Shown here: piece after piece, positions 8,931 to 17,451 of the stretch
Layout: the number at the start of each line of letters is the position of its first letter
How positions within the stretch are numbered: the first letter of the stretch is position 1
Assembly: GCA_902362595.1 (NCBI GenBank)
Contig: CABIXF010000007.1
Location: 74,609-138,608 of the forward strand
Direction of reading: 5' to 3'
Origin: Bacteroidaceae bacterium
Lineage (GTDB): Bacteria > Bacteroidota > Bacteroidia > Bacteroidales > Bacteroidaceae
DNA: 64,000 bases
Notes under the pieces: model-generated
Seen by the model: the letters and a program-made list of their open reading frames with translations, nothing else
Told to the model about the DNA's origin: nothing
The model's database searches: none
Position numbers and translations under genes: made by a program

Positions 8931-8987
8931 AAAAACGAGTTGCGCCCTTCTTCCTTCTGTGGGAAAAAGGGCGCAACTCGTTTTTTT
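8931..8987. terminator. Bidirectional terminator between the DUF4293 gene and the YycJ-like gene
   Basis: A perfect 19-base stem (8931-8949 with 8967-8985) ends in seven T on the plus strand and begins with five A, so it works for both converging genes. The loop is 17 bases. Confidence 0.92.
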
Positions 8988-9007
8988 GTTGTTTCTTGCT
9001 GGCGGCT

Positions 9008-9814
9008 TTAGTCAAAGACGTACATCTCGGAAGGGGTAGTGCGTCGCAGGGGAATCACTTCCACATCCTTTCCCACGGTGATGTTTTTCTGCCGGAAAGC
9101 CAGCTCCACCGTCTTGAAAGCCAGTTCCGGGTGGTTGTTGTCCTTGCTCAGGTGGCAGAGCCACAGGTATCTCAGTCCCTCGGGGAAATGGTTGCTCAGG
9201 TAGTCGGCCATTTCGTGGTTGCTCATGTGCCCGTTGGGTCCGGCGATGCGTTCCTTCAGGTGCTGTGGATAAGGACCCATTTTCAGCATGGTATCGTCGT
9301 AGTTGGCTTCCAGTATCAGGTAGTTGCTCTGCTGGATATAGCGTGCAGCCGTCGGGGTGATGTGGCCGATGTCGGTCAGGAAAGAGAAGGTCTTGTCGCC
9401 TGCCGTGATGCAGTAGCCCACGTTGTCGGTCCCATCGTGCGGCACTTCGAAGCAGGTGACGTGGAAGTCGCCCAGCGTGAAGCCTTCTTCTTTCTGGATG
9501 AAATGCGTGCGTTCCGGGCTCAGCCGTTCGGTCATGCAGTAACTGCGGCGCATGCCTTCGTGTATCTCGTGGGTAGCATAGACGGGGATGCCGTGCCGTT
9601 CTCCCAGGTGGCCGATTGCCTTGATGTGGTCGGCATGGTCGTGGGTGACGAGTACGGCCTGTATGCTTTCCAGGTGGAGCATGCGCTCCTTGAACACTTT
9701 CTTGAGGGTACGGATGCCGATGCCGGCATCGATTAATATGGCGGTGTGGTCGGTAGCCAGGTAGTAGCAGTTGCCGCTGCTTCCGCTTGCTAGACTCATG
9801 AATTGTACTTTCAT
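9008..9814 (-). CDS. MBL-fold metallo-hydrolase, YycJ/WalJ-like
   Basis: The 268-residue protein has a metallo-beta-lactamase fold with the metal-binding motif THDHADHIKAIGHL and later histidine/aspartate ligands in FEVPHDG, SFLTDIGHI and LCHLSKDN. The N-terminal pattern MSLASGSSGNCYYL is typical of the YycJ/WalJ group of MBL nucleases. Substrates of that group are poorly defined; a role on nucleic acid is inferred from relatives. It is transcribed alone and converges with the DUF4293 gene. Confidence 0.9.
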   Translation of the reverse strand: MKVQFMSLASGSSGNCYYLATDHTAILIDAGIGIRTLKKVFKERMLHLESIQAVLVTHDHADHIKAIGHLGERHGIPVYATHEIHEGMRRSYCMTERLSPERTHFIQKEEGFTLGDFHVTCFEVPHDGTDNVGYCITAGDKTFSFLTDIGHITPTAARYIQQSNYLILEANYDDTMLKMGPYPQHLKERIAGPNGHMSNHEMADYLSNHFPEGLRYLWLCHLSKDNNHPELAFKTVELAFRQKNITVGKDVEVIPLRRTTPSEMYVFD

Positions 9815-9865
9815 CTCTTTTCTTTTTTGCTAAAGGAACGCAAAGATACGGAAAAAAAGACAGAA

Positions 9866-9901
9866 ATCAAACAAGGCCGTTCCGAAAGGAACGGCCTTGC
9901 A
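9866..9901 (-). terminator. Terminator of uxaC
   Basis: A perfect 12-base stem (9874-9885 with 9890-9901) with a 4-base loop is followed on the minus strand by a T-rich stretch. It is 38 bases past the uxaC stop. Confidence 0.82.
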
Positions 9902-9938
9902 AAGGGTTTTTATGCGTTTTCTTGCTGAATGTGAAGGC

Positions 9939-11342
9939 TTAGAACTGGAAGAAGTTCTTGGCGTTGTAGTAGCTGATGTCTTCCACCATCTGCTGTACGC
10001 GCGGCATCTCACTGGCCGGAATTTCTCCGTTTTCCACGTCCTTGCCCAGCAGGTTGCAGAGCGTACGGCGGAAATATTCGTGACGCGGATAGGAGAGGAA
10101 CGAACGGGAGTCGGTGAGCATGCCCACAAAGCGGCTCAACAGTCCCAGCAGAGAGAGGGCGTTCATCTGTTTCTCCATGCCGTCTTTCTGGTCGAGGAAC
10201 CACCAGCCTGAACCGAACTGAATCTTGCCCGGTATCGTGCCGTCCTGGAAGTTGCCCAGCATGGTGGCAATCACTTCGTTGGCACAGGGGTTCAGGTTGT
10301 AGAGGATGGTCTTGGTCAGTTTGCCTTCCGTGTTCAGGCGGTCGAGGAATTTCGACATGGATTTGGCGGTGTTGAATTCACCGATGGAGTCGAAACCGGT
10401 GTCGGGACCGAGCAGCTTGAACATCTTCGTGTTGTTGTTGCGGATGGCGCCGTAGTGGTACTGCTGTGTCCAGCCCGTCTCATAGTCCATTTCGCCGAAT
10501 ACCACCAGCATGGCCGACTTGAACTTCAGGATTTCTTCATGGGTCAGTGGAGTGTCGCCATATACCTTGTTGAAGATGGCGCGGATTTCAGCATCCGTAT
10601 AGTCTTCCGCATAGAACTCTTCGATGCCGTGGTCGGACAGCTTGCAGCCTTGTGCGGCAAAGAATTCATGACGCTTGCGCAGGGCCTCCACCATGTCGTC
10701 GAAGCAGGAGATGCTGACACCGCTCACTTCACTCAGTTTTTCCACGTAAGCACGGAAGTCGGCCGGCACTTCCACGGCCATGGCCTTGTCCGGACGCCAG
10801 GTAGGCAGCATCTTGATTTCAAAACCGCTTTCACGGGTAGCGATGTGGTATTCCAGTGAATCCACCGGGTCGTCGGTAGTACATACCGTTTCCACGTGGT
10901 AACGGCGCATCAGGTTGCGGGCGGAATATTCCGGAGTAGCCAGTTTGGCATTGCATTCGTCAAAGATTTCGCGGGCCGTAGACGGATTCAGAATCTTGTC
11001 GATGCCGAAAGCCGTTTTCAGTTCCAGGTGCGTCCAGTGGTACAACGGGTTACGGAGTGTGTAAGGAACCGTCTCGGCCCATTTTTCAAATTTCTCCCAG
11101 TCGGATGCATCGCCGGTGCAGTAGCGTTCGGCCACGCCGTTGCTTCGCATGGCACGCCATTTATAATGGTCGCCTCCCAGCCAGATTTCGGTGATAGAAT
11201 TGAACCGGTAGTCGTCGGCCACCATTTTCGGGCTCAGGTGACAGTGATAGTCGATAATCGGCATTTTGGCCGCATGGTTGTGGTATAGTTCCTGTGCGGT
11301 TTCTGTTTGCAGCAGGAAGTTCTCGTCCATAAATTTTTTCAT
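9939..11342 (-). CDS. uxaC: Glucuronate isomerase
   Basis: UxaC interconverts D-glucuronate with D-fructuronate and D-galacturonate with D-tagaturonate, the first step of hexuronate catabolism in the cytosol. The 467-residue length is standard. Family features are the metal-binding IDYHCHLSP near residue 30, EIWLGGDHYKWRAMR, VCTTDDPVDSL, and the C-terminal RFVGMLTDSRSFLSYPRHEYFRR. It is divergent from uxaB, whose product acts next on tagaturonate. A bidirectionally controlled 300-base gap separates them. Confidence 0.97.
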   Translation of the reverse strand: MKKFMDENFLLQTETAQELYHNHAAKMPIIDYHCHLSPKMVADDYRFNSITEIWLGGDHYKWRAMRSNGVAERYCTGDASDWEKFEKWAETVPYTLRNPLYHWTHLELKTAFGIDKILNPSTAREIFDECNAKLATPEYSARNLMRRYHVETVCTTDDPVDSLEYHIATRESGFEIKMLPTWRPDKAMAVEVPADFRAYVEKLSEVSGVSISCFDDMVEALRKRHEFFAAQGCKLSDHGIEEFYAEDYTDAEIRAIFNKVYGDTPLTHEEILKFKSAMLVVFGEMDYETGWTQQYHYGAIRNNNTKMFKLLGPDTGFDSIGEFNTAKSMSKFLDRLNTEGKLTKTILYNLNPCANEVIATMLGNFQDGTIPGKIQFGSGWWFLDQKDGMEKQMNALSLLGLLSRFVGMLTDSRSFLSYPRHEYFRRTLCNLLGKDVENGEIPASEMPRVQQMVEDISYYNAKNFFQF

Positions 11343-11464
11343 GACAGAATGTGTTTTTAATATTTGTAGAATTGTCTTATACAGTAAGGTTACAATTTAT
11401 TTATGTTGGGAAATATAAAATATCGATTGTCTTCCCGTTATCGAACACGAAAGTAGAAATTTTC

Positions 11465-11494
11465 TTTGGAATAACAAAATATTTATTACCTTTG
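11465..11494 (+). promoter_or_regulatory. Promoter of uxaB
   Basis: TACCTTTG at 11487-11494 with TTTG at 11465-11468, 18 bases apart, is a strong Bacteroidales promoter. It gives uxaB a leader of about 140 bases. No clear minus-strand promoter for uxaC was found in 11343-11640. The leader holds only weak hairpins. Confidence 0.7.
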
Positions 11495-11640
11495 CAACAC
11501 TCATTTATGAAGATTTATCTCGCGAAAGTAAATGTAATCCTTTGAAAAACACCAGGTTGCCTGTGCGTAGGAAAAACTTTTGCACGACGGATTCCCGTAA
11601 ATGGGCGACAGAACAACATTTTTGTGATTAAAGAAATAGT

Positions 11641-13080
11641 ATGAAAGCATTGAACAAAGAGACCGCCAGAAAGACGGTCCGTCCGGAAAGAATCATCCAG
11701 TTTGGAGAGGGGAATTTCCTCCGTGCGTTCGTGGACTGGATTATTTACAACATGAACGAAAAAGCCGATTTCAACAGCAGTGTAGTAGTGGTACAGCCCA
11801 TCGAGAAGGGAATGATTGACAAGCTGAACGCCCAGGATTGCCTGTATCATGTCAACCTGCAGGGACTGGAAAAGGGAGAGGCCGTGAACAGTCTGACGAT
11901 GATTGACGTCATCAGCCGTGCCTTGAATCCGTACCACCAGTTCTCGGATTTCCTGAAACTGGCCGAACAACCCGAGATGCGTTTCGTGATTTCCAATACG
12001 ACGGAGGCGGGCATTGCTTTCGATCCTTCCTGCAAGCTCGACGACGCGCCGGCTTCATCCTATCCCGGCAAACTGACGCAGCTATTGTATCACCGCTATC
12101 AGACTTTCCAGGGCGATATGTCGAAGGGACTGATTATTTTCCCGTGCGAGCTGATTTTCCTGAACGGGCACAAGCTGAAGGAAACCATCTACCAGTACAT
12201 CGAACTCTGGAACCTGGGCGACGGCTTCAAAAACTGGTTTGAAAAGGCTTGCGGCGTATATGCCACGCTGGTCGACCGTATCGTTCCGGGATTTCCGCGC
12301 AAGGACATCGACGCCATCAAGGAAAAGTTGCAGTATGACGACAACATGGTGGTACAAGCCGAAATCTTCCACTTGTGGGTTATCGAGGCGCCGAAGGAAG
12401 TGGCTGCCGAATTCCCTGCTGACAAGGCCGGACTGAACGTGCTGTTCGTACCGTCGGAAGCACCGTACCACGAACGGAAGGTAACCTTGCTGAACGGTCT
12501 GCATACCGTACTCTCTCCGGTGGCATACCTTTCCGGCATCAACATCGTGCGCGATGCCTGCCAGCATCCGGTGGTCGGCAAGTTCATCCATAAGGTGATG
12601 TTCGACGAACTGATGGAAACCTTGAACCTGCCGAAAGAGGAACTGGAGAAATTTGCTCACGACGTGCTGGAACGCTTCAACAATCCGTTTGTAGACCATC
12701 AGGTGACTTCCATCATGCTGAACTCCTTCCCGAAATACCAGACCCGTGACCTGCCCGGACTGAAAACGTACTTGCAGCGTAAGGGCAAACTGCCCGAAGG
12801 ACTGGTACTGGGACTGGCGGCCATCATCACTTACTATAAAGGAGGCGTACGTGCCGACGGGGCTGAAATCGTTCCCAACGACGCACCGGAAATTATGGAC
12901 TTGCTGAAACAGTTGTGGGCTACGGGCGATACGGCCAAGATTGCGGAAGGTGTGCTGGGGGCCACTTCTATCTGGGGCGAAGACCTGAACCTGATTCCGG
13001 GATTGGCAGAAGCCGTGGAGAAAGACCTCGACAGCATTCAGGAAAAGGGTATGCTGGAAACCGTAAAGGCTATTCTTTGA
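11641..13080 (+). CDS. uxaB: Tagaturonate reductase (altronate oxidoreductase)
   Basis: UxaB reduces D-tagaturonate to D-altronate with NADH, the step after UxaC in galacturonate breakdown. The 479-residue protein belongs to the mannitol dehydrogenase family: an N-terminal Rossmann domain opening with ERIIQFGEGNFLRAFVDW, FVISNTTEAGI after it, and a helical C-terminal domain with the substrate-site pattern ERKVTLLNGLHTVLSP. A long leader and its own terminator make it a single-gene unit. Fructuronate reductase is a related alternative, but UxaB fits the length and pairing with uxaC better. Confidence 0.93.
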   Translation: MKALNKETARKTVRPERIIQFGEGNFLRAFVDWIIYNMNEKADFNSSVVVVQPIEKGMIDKLNAQDCLYHVNLQGLEKGEAVNSLTMIDVISRALNPYHQFSDFLKLAEQPEMRFVISNTTEAGIAFDPSCKLDDAPASSYPGKLTQLLYHRYQTFQGDMSKGLIIFPCELIFLNGHKLKETIYQYIELWNLGDGFKNWFEKACGVYATLVDRIVPGFPRKDIDAIKEKLQYDDNMVVQAEIFHLWVIEAPKEVAAEFPADKAGLNVLFVPSEAPYHERKVTLLNGLHTVLSPVAYLSGINIVRDACQHPVVGKFIHKVMFDELMETLNLPKEELEKFAHDVLERFNNPFVDHQVTSIMLNSFPKYQTRDLPGLKTYLQRKGKLPEGLVLGLAAIITYYKGGVRADGAEIVPNDAPEIMDLLKQLWATGDTAKIAEGVLGATSIWGEDLNLIPGLAEAVEKDLDSIQEKGMLETVKAIL

Positions 13081-13111
13081 CAATTAATTGTTAGAATTCC
13101 ATATCCATCTG

Positions 13112-13151
13112 ACGGGAGAAAAGCGTTTTTCGGACGTTTTCCTCCCGTTTT
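13112..13151 (+). terminator. Terminator of uxaB
   Basis: A 15-base stem (13112-13126 with 13134-13148), with one mismatch and one G-U pair, is followed by a short T run. It lies 32 bases after the uxaB stop. Confidence 0.75.
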
Positions 13152-13214
13152 GCTTGTATAAACTTGCATTTTTGATTCTTTTTGTTTATCTTGCCTTTCA
13201 AAGAGGAGGCAGAC

Positions 13215-14003
13215 ATGGAAATTACCGCACAAGTACAAAAGGAATTGGAACTTTTCAACCGTGGGCGCACGCGTGACAATGGAGCCTATCTTATCAGCAT
13301 GGCGACCGAGTATCGCCCGTATTATGCGCTGTGGCGCGAATTTCTTTCTCCTCCGTCCTATCTCTTTGTCCGTACGCTGGGCGTGACGCTGGATGTCGCT
13401 TCGGCCCGTGCCTTCTCGATGTTGCAGAATTGTAATGTGAAGTTGGAGATGGCCGACAATGAACGGTTTGAACCGTATTATGGCAACCTGGACGACCTGA
13501 TGCCTTTCGGCAAATACAAAGGAAAGCACCTGGCAGAGATTTATTACATCGACCCTTCGTATATGCTTTGGTTGGCCAACAAGTTTGAGCCGCACAATCC
13601 GCGGTACGAACGCATGGTGGAGCTGGCCAAACGTTTTGCCGTGGTACATTTTGAACTGACCGTGCGCAAGCCGCGCATTGCTTCCGTCAGTCGGTTTGTG
13701 CGGGAGGTGGGCGATACGTTGAAAGATTTGCAGGTGACGGTGCTTCACGTGCGGTTGCAGGTAGATACTTATAAACCTGATTTTTTTGTCGACCAGAACG
13801 TGCTGGCGGCCGACCGCGACGGCAACCGTTTCACGTTTCTTGTCAAGGCCCGTGCCCGTAGCTTGAGTCCCAATGTGCTGAGTTGTCGCAGCCGGGCGAT
13901 TGAGCCGCAACAGTTCCTGCATCTGCTGTCGGCCAAGGTGATGTCGCACTATGAATCACATGGGGTACGCTATACCCGGCTGGGATATGTGAAACTGGCG
14001 TGA
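13215..14003 (+). CDS. Uncharacterised protein with an ExoX-C/DUF3820-like segment
   Basis: The 262-residue product has a central motif LMPFGKYKGKHLAEIYYID followed by MLWLANKFEP, the pattern of the small C-terminal domain of exonuclease X and of DUF3820 proteins. No DEDD exonuclease residues are evident, so nuclease activity should not be assumed. The N-terminal (residues 1-80) and C-terminal (about 140-262) parts match nothing I recognise. The start at 13215 is set by a strong AAGAGGAGG ribosome site at 13201-13209, which is unusual in this phylum. Its 3' end overlaps the convergent folK by 34 bases. Confidence 0.75.
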   Translation: MEITAQVQKELELFNRGRTRDNGAYLISMATEYRPYYALWREFLSPPSYLFVRTLGVTLDVASARAFSMLQNCNVKLEMADNERFEPYYGNLDDLMPFGKYKGKHLAEIYYIDPSYMLWLANKFEPHNPRYERMVELAKRFAVVHFELTVRKPRIASVSRFVREVGDTLKDLQVTVLHVRLQVDTYKPDFFVDQNVLAADRDGNRFTFLVKARARSLSPNVLSCRSRAIEPQQFLHLLSAKVMSHYESHGVRYTRLGYVKLA

Positions 14004-14377
14004 AGGAAGGCCCGGCGTACGTATTCTTTTTTCAAGTCCAAGGGTTTGAGCACCTGCTGGTCGTAGGTCAGCAAGTCGATGTCGAGAGGGATGCGTCCTT
14101 CCTCCTTGCTTTGGGGTGTCCGGCCGTTGGTCTGTTCGATTTCTTTCAGTAAACTCCGTACTTCCGTCATGGCCAGTGAGGTATGAATACGGGCCGCCCG
14201 GTTCAGAAACGGTTGCGGGTTGCTTATCCTTTCCGGTTGTGTCTCCACGATTTCCCCCCATTCAATTCCCGGGAAAAGCCGTTGCAGCGACTCTTCCGCA
14301 TTCTTCAGGTGAAGCCGGGCGTCCAGGTTGGAGCCCATGCAGAGCAGACACGTATGAGATATATTAGTTTCTGGCAT
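13970..14377 (-). CDS. folK: Folate biosynthesis pyrophosphokinase HPPK
   Basis: FolK transfers pyrophosphate from ATP to 6-hydroxymethyl-dihydropterin in folate synthesis. The 135-residue protein shows the GSNLDARLHLKNAEESL start, the ETQPERISNPQPFLNRAARI loop and the signature EEGRIPLDIDLLTYDQ. It is on the short side for the family and ends soon after the conserved C-terminal part (RRAFLHASF). A TACCTTTG box on the minus strand at 14428-14435 is a plausible promoter. It overlaps the convergent upstream gene. Confidence 0.88.
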   Translation of the reverse strand: MPETNISHTCLLCMGSNLDARLHLKNAEESLQRLFPGIEWGEIVETQPERISNPQPFLNRAARIHTSLAMTEVRSLLKEIEQTNGRTPQSKEEGRIPLDIDLLTYDQQVLKPLDLKKEYVRRAFLHASFTYPSRV

Positions 14378-14399
14378 GACGGGTAGGTTTAAAAGAAAT

Positions 14400-14448
14400 C
14401 CTCATTTTCCCTTTTTTAGAATCGGAGCAAAGGTAGGGAAAAATGAGG
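14400..14448 (-). other. Hairpin with an internal promoter box between the EamA gene and folK
   Basis: CCTCATTTTCCC (14400-14411) pairs with GGGAAAAATGAGG (14436-14448). Read on the minus strand it could end the EamA transcript. The loop holds TACCTTTG (14428-14435, minus), a -7 match for folK. Confidence 0.5.
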
Positions 14449-14471
14449 GAATATGCGAATGAAAAAGACGT

Positions 14472-15425
14472 TTACGAATTTTCTTCTGCAGATTGCGCTT
14501 GCTGATAGGCTTCCATTTCCTTCCGGCTGCGGCTGGAAGTAACCAGATAAACCCCACCGAAAATCAGTACCACGGCAATGATTTTCGTCAGGTTGAAGGA
14601 ATCCATGCCCCAGCATACGGCTACGATGCAGGCTACCAGTGGCTGGATGTAGTTGTACATGCCGGCTACCGTCGGACGGAGGTTTTTCTGGCCCACCACA
14701 ATCAGCATGTAACTGATGAAGGTGGCCCCTACCACGATGAAGATAAGGCTGCCGATTTCAGTGGCCTGCAGTCCGGCCCAGTCGGCATTCATCAGGTCGC
14801 GGGCCGAGAAGGGGAGTGTGCAGATGAAGGAATAGGTGAACATCCACTTCATGATGGTGATGAGCGAATATTTGTTTACGAAGTCCTTGAAGCGCACGAT
14901 GTAGAAGGCATAGCAGAACTGGGCGAACAACACCAGCAAATCTCCCCAGATGGCCGTGTGGCTGGCAGAAGAAGCAGCCGGCTGGTTCTGACTGCTTCCC
15001 AGGATAAGCAGCAAGGCACCTCCCGCACCGCAGGCAATACCCAGCACCTTCTTTCCGGTAATCGGTTCTTTCAGGATAAAGGCAGCCAGTACCATGGCCC
15101 AGAGCGGCATGCTTGTAGTGATGATGGACGCATCGCCCGGCGAGCTCAGGCTCACGCCGAAAATAAACGAACCCTGATTGAACACGATGGCAAACAGGGA
15201 AGCGAAAAACAGCGTAATCAAGTCCTTGTGGTTCACGTGCTCCGGTTTTTGAAACAGGGAGGCAATCCAGAACAATACCATGGCTCCTCCGATACGCAAG
15301 TCCGTAACGACCAGCGGTGTGACGGCCCCTCCGGCCATCAGCAGTTTGGACATGGGCGACATCAGCCCCCACATTGTATTGGCTCCCAGCATGGAAGCAT
15401 GTCCTTTCCAGCTAAATTTTTCCAT
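14472..15425 (-). CDS. DMT-superfamily (EamA) transporter
   Basis: This 317-residue inner-membrane protein has ten predicted helices in two EamA repeats. Typical patches are SMLGANTMWGLMSPMSKLL, FGVSLSSPGDASIITTSMP and FISYMLIVVGQKNLRPTVAG. The family exports amino acids or other metabolites; the substrate is unknown. It is divergent from an AraC regulator, with which it shares a very short promoter region, so control by that regulator is possible. Confidence 0.9.
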   Translation of the reverse strand: MEKFSWKGHASMLGANTMWGLMSPMSKLLMAGGAVTPLVVTDLRIGGAMVLFWIASLFQKPEHVNHKDLITLFFASLFAIVFNQGSFIFGVSLSSPGDASIITTSMPLWAMVLAAFILKEPITGKKVLGIACGAGGALLLILGSSQNQPAASSASHTAIWGDLLVLFAQFCYAFYIVRFKDFVNKYSLITIMKWMFTYSFICTLPFSARDLMNADWAGLQATEIGSLIFIVVGATFISYMLIVVGQKNLRPTVAGMYNYIQPLVACIVAVCWGMDSFNLTKIIAVVLIFGGVYLVTSSRSRKEMEAYQQAQSAEENS

Positions 15426-15460
15426 ATAGTCTGTGTCTTAATTATTTTCAAAAAACGCTG

Positions 15461-15500
15461 CAAAGTTAGGAAGGAGTGAGGGATTAATATTGTATTTTTG
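15461..15500. promoter_or_regulatory. Overlapping divergent promoters, EamA gene and AraC gene
   Basis: TAACTTTG on the minus strand (15461-15468) faces the EamA gene. TATTTTTG on the plus strand (15493-15500) faces the AraC gene. The boxes are only 24 bases apart. Confidence 0.6.
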
Positions 15501-15510
15501 TGCTATAATC

Positions 15511-16371
15511 ATGAAGAATACGACTATGTGGAAGGAAAATCTGTATCAGCAGGTGGAGATTCTTTTGAGGGAGCACGATGAATTTCCAATCGGGGAGCAC
15601 CAGCATTCGTTTTTTGAGATGGCCTATATCCTGGAGGGGAGCGGCACTTTCTGTGCCCATACGGTGGGCAGCGAGCGGGAGTGTCATACCTACGAGGCGG
15701 GCGACCTCTTCCTGATTCCACCCAGCCGGATACACGTGTACACCATCCGCACGCACAGCCGTTATGTGTTTATCCGTTTCACGGAGAATTATGTGTTCGA
15801 CAGCATCGGCCACTACGTGGGGCGCGCGCTCGAGGTGCAGTCGGGGTTCCGGATGCAGCCGGCTCAGGCCGACCGGGAGGCCATCCGTCGGCTCATGGAA
15901 CTGCTGGTGGAAGAAGCCTCCGGCAAGCGTGCCTTGTCCGAGATGCTGTTGTCGAACTATGTGAACAGCCTTATCCTGCTGGCTGCCAGGGGACTGGATG
16001 CCACGGAAACGGGAGTGGGACCCGAAGGTGACAAGGCCCGGAACCTGCTGCTTTACATCGAGCAGCACATCGACCAGCCCGATGAGCTCCGTCTGGAAGC
16101 GCTGGCCGCCCGCTTTCAGTTGTCGCCCACCTACATCGGACGTTTCTTCAAGCGGAATTTCGGGGAGGATTTCCGGCTTTATGTTTCCAAAAACCGTCTG
16201 AAGCGCGTGGAGGAGTTGCTTACGGGCACCCGCATGAGTGTGAAGGAGATAGCCAGCCGGATGGGATACATCGACTCCTGCTACCTGAACAAGCTTTTCC
16301 GGCAGCACCACGGGATGACGCCCATGGACTACCGGAAAGCACATGCCAAGCCGAATCGGGAAGACTTCTGA
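15511..16371 (+). CDS. AraC-family transcriptional regulator
   Basis: The 286-residue protein has an N-terminal cupin-type sensor domain (EFPIGEHQHSFFEMAYILEG, DLFLIPPSRIHVY) and a C-terminal AraC double helix-turn-helix (about residues 190-280: LAARFQLSPTYIGRFFKRNF, VKEIASRMGYIDSCYLNKLF). The frame opens at 15490, but that lies inside the -7 box; the ATG at 15511 or the one at 15526 is the likely start. It probably senses a small sugar or similar ligand and may act on the divergent transporter gene. Confidence 0.9.
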   Translation: MKNTTMWKENLYQQVEILLREHDEFPIGEHQHSFFEMAYILEGSGTFCAHTVGSERECHTYEAGDLFLIPPSRIHVYTIRTHSRYVFIRFTENYVFDSIGHYVGRALEVQSGFRMQPAQADREAIRRLMELLVEEASGKRALSEMLLSNYVNSLILLAARGLDATETGVGPEGDKARNLLLYIEQHIDQPDELRLEALAARFQLSPTYIGRFFKRNFGEDFRLYVSKNRLKRVEELLTGTRMSVKEIASRMGYIDSCYLNKLFRQHHGMTPMDYRKAHAKPNREDF

Positions 16372-16459
16372 CAGCGGATGAGGCGCGTGACCGCATTGGG
16401 GAGGAGAAGAAGCAGATTAGGATACACCGAAATTTTTGTGATAAAATCGAGGCAGATAC

Positions 16460-16489
16460 TTGTTACAATAAAAAATATGCTTATTTTTG
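16460..16489 (+). promoter_or_regulatory. Putative capsule operon promoter
   Basis: TATTTTTG at 16482-16489 with TTG at 16460-16462, 19 bases apart. It gives the operon a leader of about 400 bases before upxY, the place where UpxY-type antiterminators act. No gene is seen in 16372-16893. Confidence 0.55.
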
Positions 16490-16663
16490 CAAATAGATAA
16501 AATCTTGTAATGGGGAGATGTGCGATGCAACACTTTTGCAGAAGGCAGCTCACGGGGAACATTATAAGAAGGGGAAGTCCTGAAAGCCGGTCCTTTGGCG
16601 ACGGGCAAAAAAGACAAACATGCAAGAATGCGTAGATTAACTTTAAAATCATACGTAAATCGC

Positions 16664-16890
16664 TTATTCTCAATAGAATATCACTGTTGAGAAGAACTAG
16701 AGGTATATCCTCTTGACTTTTCAGGCAATTTAATTTATTATGCAACTTTGCAGGCAGGGGAGTGACATGTACTTCCGTGTCGGATAATTATATACGGGGA
16801 AGACGTGTACTTTTTTAAAAAGTACCGTTGTAATTTATTGGTTCTCAAAAAGATACTCTGTTTGAGAAGAACTAAGTTTATGCACCTTTG
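16664..16890. repeat. Duplicated palindromic module in the capsule leader
   Basis: Two copies of a module lie in the same direction. Each has an inverted repeat around a short spacer: TTCTCAA/TTGAGAA at 16667-16673 and 16687-16693, and TTCTCAAA/TTTGAGAA at 16842-16849 and 16861-16868. Each is followed by GAACTA, so TTGAGAAGAACTA occurs at 16687-16699 and 16862-16874. Each is then followed by TTATGCAnCTTTG (16738-16750 and 16878-16890). A 19-base palindrome (16807-16825) of GTAC and T/A runs lies between them. Confidence 0.75.
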
Positions 16891-16893
16891 TCC

Positions 16894-17451
16894 ATGTCTG
16901 ACTATCATCACACAAACAAAAACATACCGTATTGGTATGTGATGAGAGCGTATAAAAATGAAGCCAAGGCCGAAAAAACGCTTTCGGCCAAAGGAGTGGA
17001 TTTCTTTATAGCCAAAATCTATGCCGTCCGTACCGTCCATGGAAAAACCGAGAAGAAGCGTTGTCTGGTACCAGCCATTCCGGGAATCGTGTTTGTACAT
17101 GCCAGTCATACGGAGCTTATCCAATTCAAGAAAACACATAATTTTCTGCAATTCGTCACGACCCGGAATTCGGGCATGACCGACTACCTGATTGTGCCGG
17201 AAAAGCAGATGAACGATTTTATCAAGGTGGCCGGAAAGTACGAGGAAAAGCTGACGTACTTTTCTCCCGATGAAATCCAGCTGGAGAAAGGGACACGGGT
17301 CCGGATTCACGGCGGCGTATTTGATGGCGTGGAAGGCACCCTATTGAAAATCAAAGGGAAACGGAGCCGGCGGATTGTGGTGGCCATCGACAATGTGTCG
17401 GCTGTGGCTATCTCCGAAGTCACTCCCGACCTGATTGAAGTGCTTGGATGA
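16894..17451 (+). CDS. upxY: UpxY-family transcription antiterminator
   Basis: UpxY proteins are NusG paralogues that let RNA polymerase read through the leader of their own capsule operon in Bacteroides. The 185-residue product has an N-terminal NGN domain (YWYVMRAYKNEAKAEKTL, AIPGIVFVHAS) and a C-terminal KOW domain (GTRVRIHGGVFDGVEGTLL). ATG 16894 is preferred to the TTG two codons earlier. It is the first gene of the capsule operon and overlaps the next by four bases (ATGA). The usual second gene upxZ, which inhibits other UpxY proteins, is absent. Confidence 0.93.
   Translation: MSDYHHTNKNIPYWYVMRAYKNEAKAEKTLSAKGVDFFIAKIYAVRTVHGKTEKKRCLVPAIPGIVFVHASHTELIQFKKTHNFLQFVTTRNSGMTDYLIVPEKQMNDFIKVAGKYEEKLTYFSPDEIQLEKGTRVRIHGGVFDGVEGTLLKIKGKRSRRIVVAIDNVSAVAISEVTPDLIEVLG

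Noticed and set aside
16664..16890. Invertible capsule promoter
   Set aside because: The two long repeats are in direct, not inverted, orientation and no recombinase gene lies in the window; kept as a repeat only.
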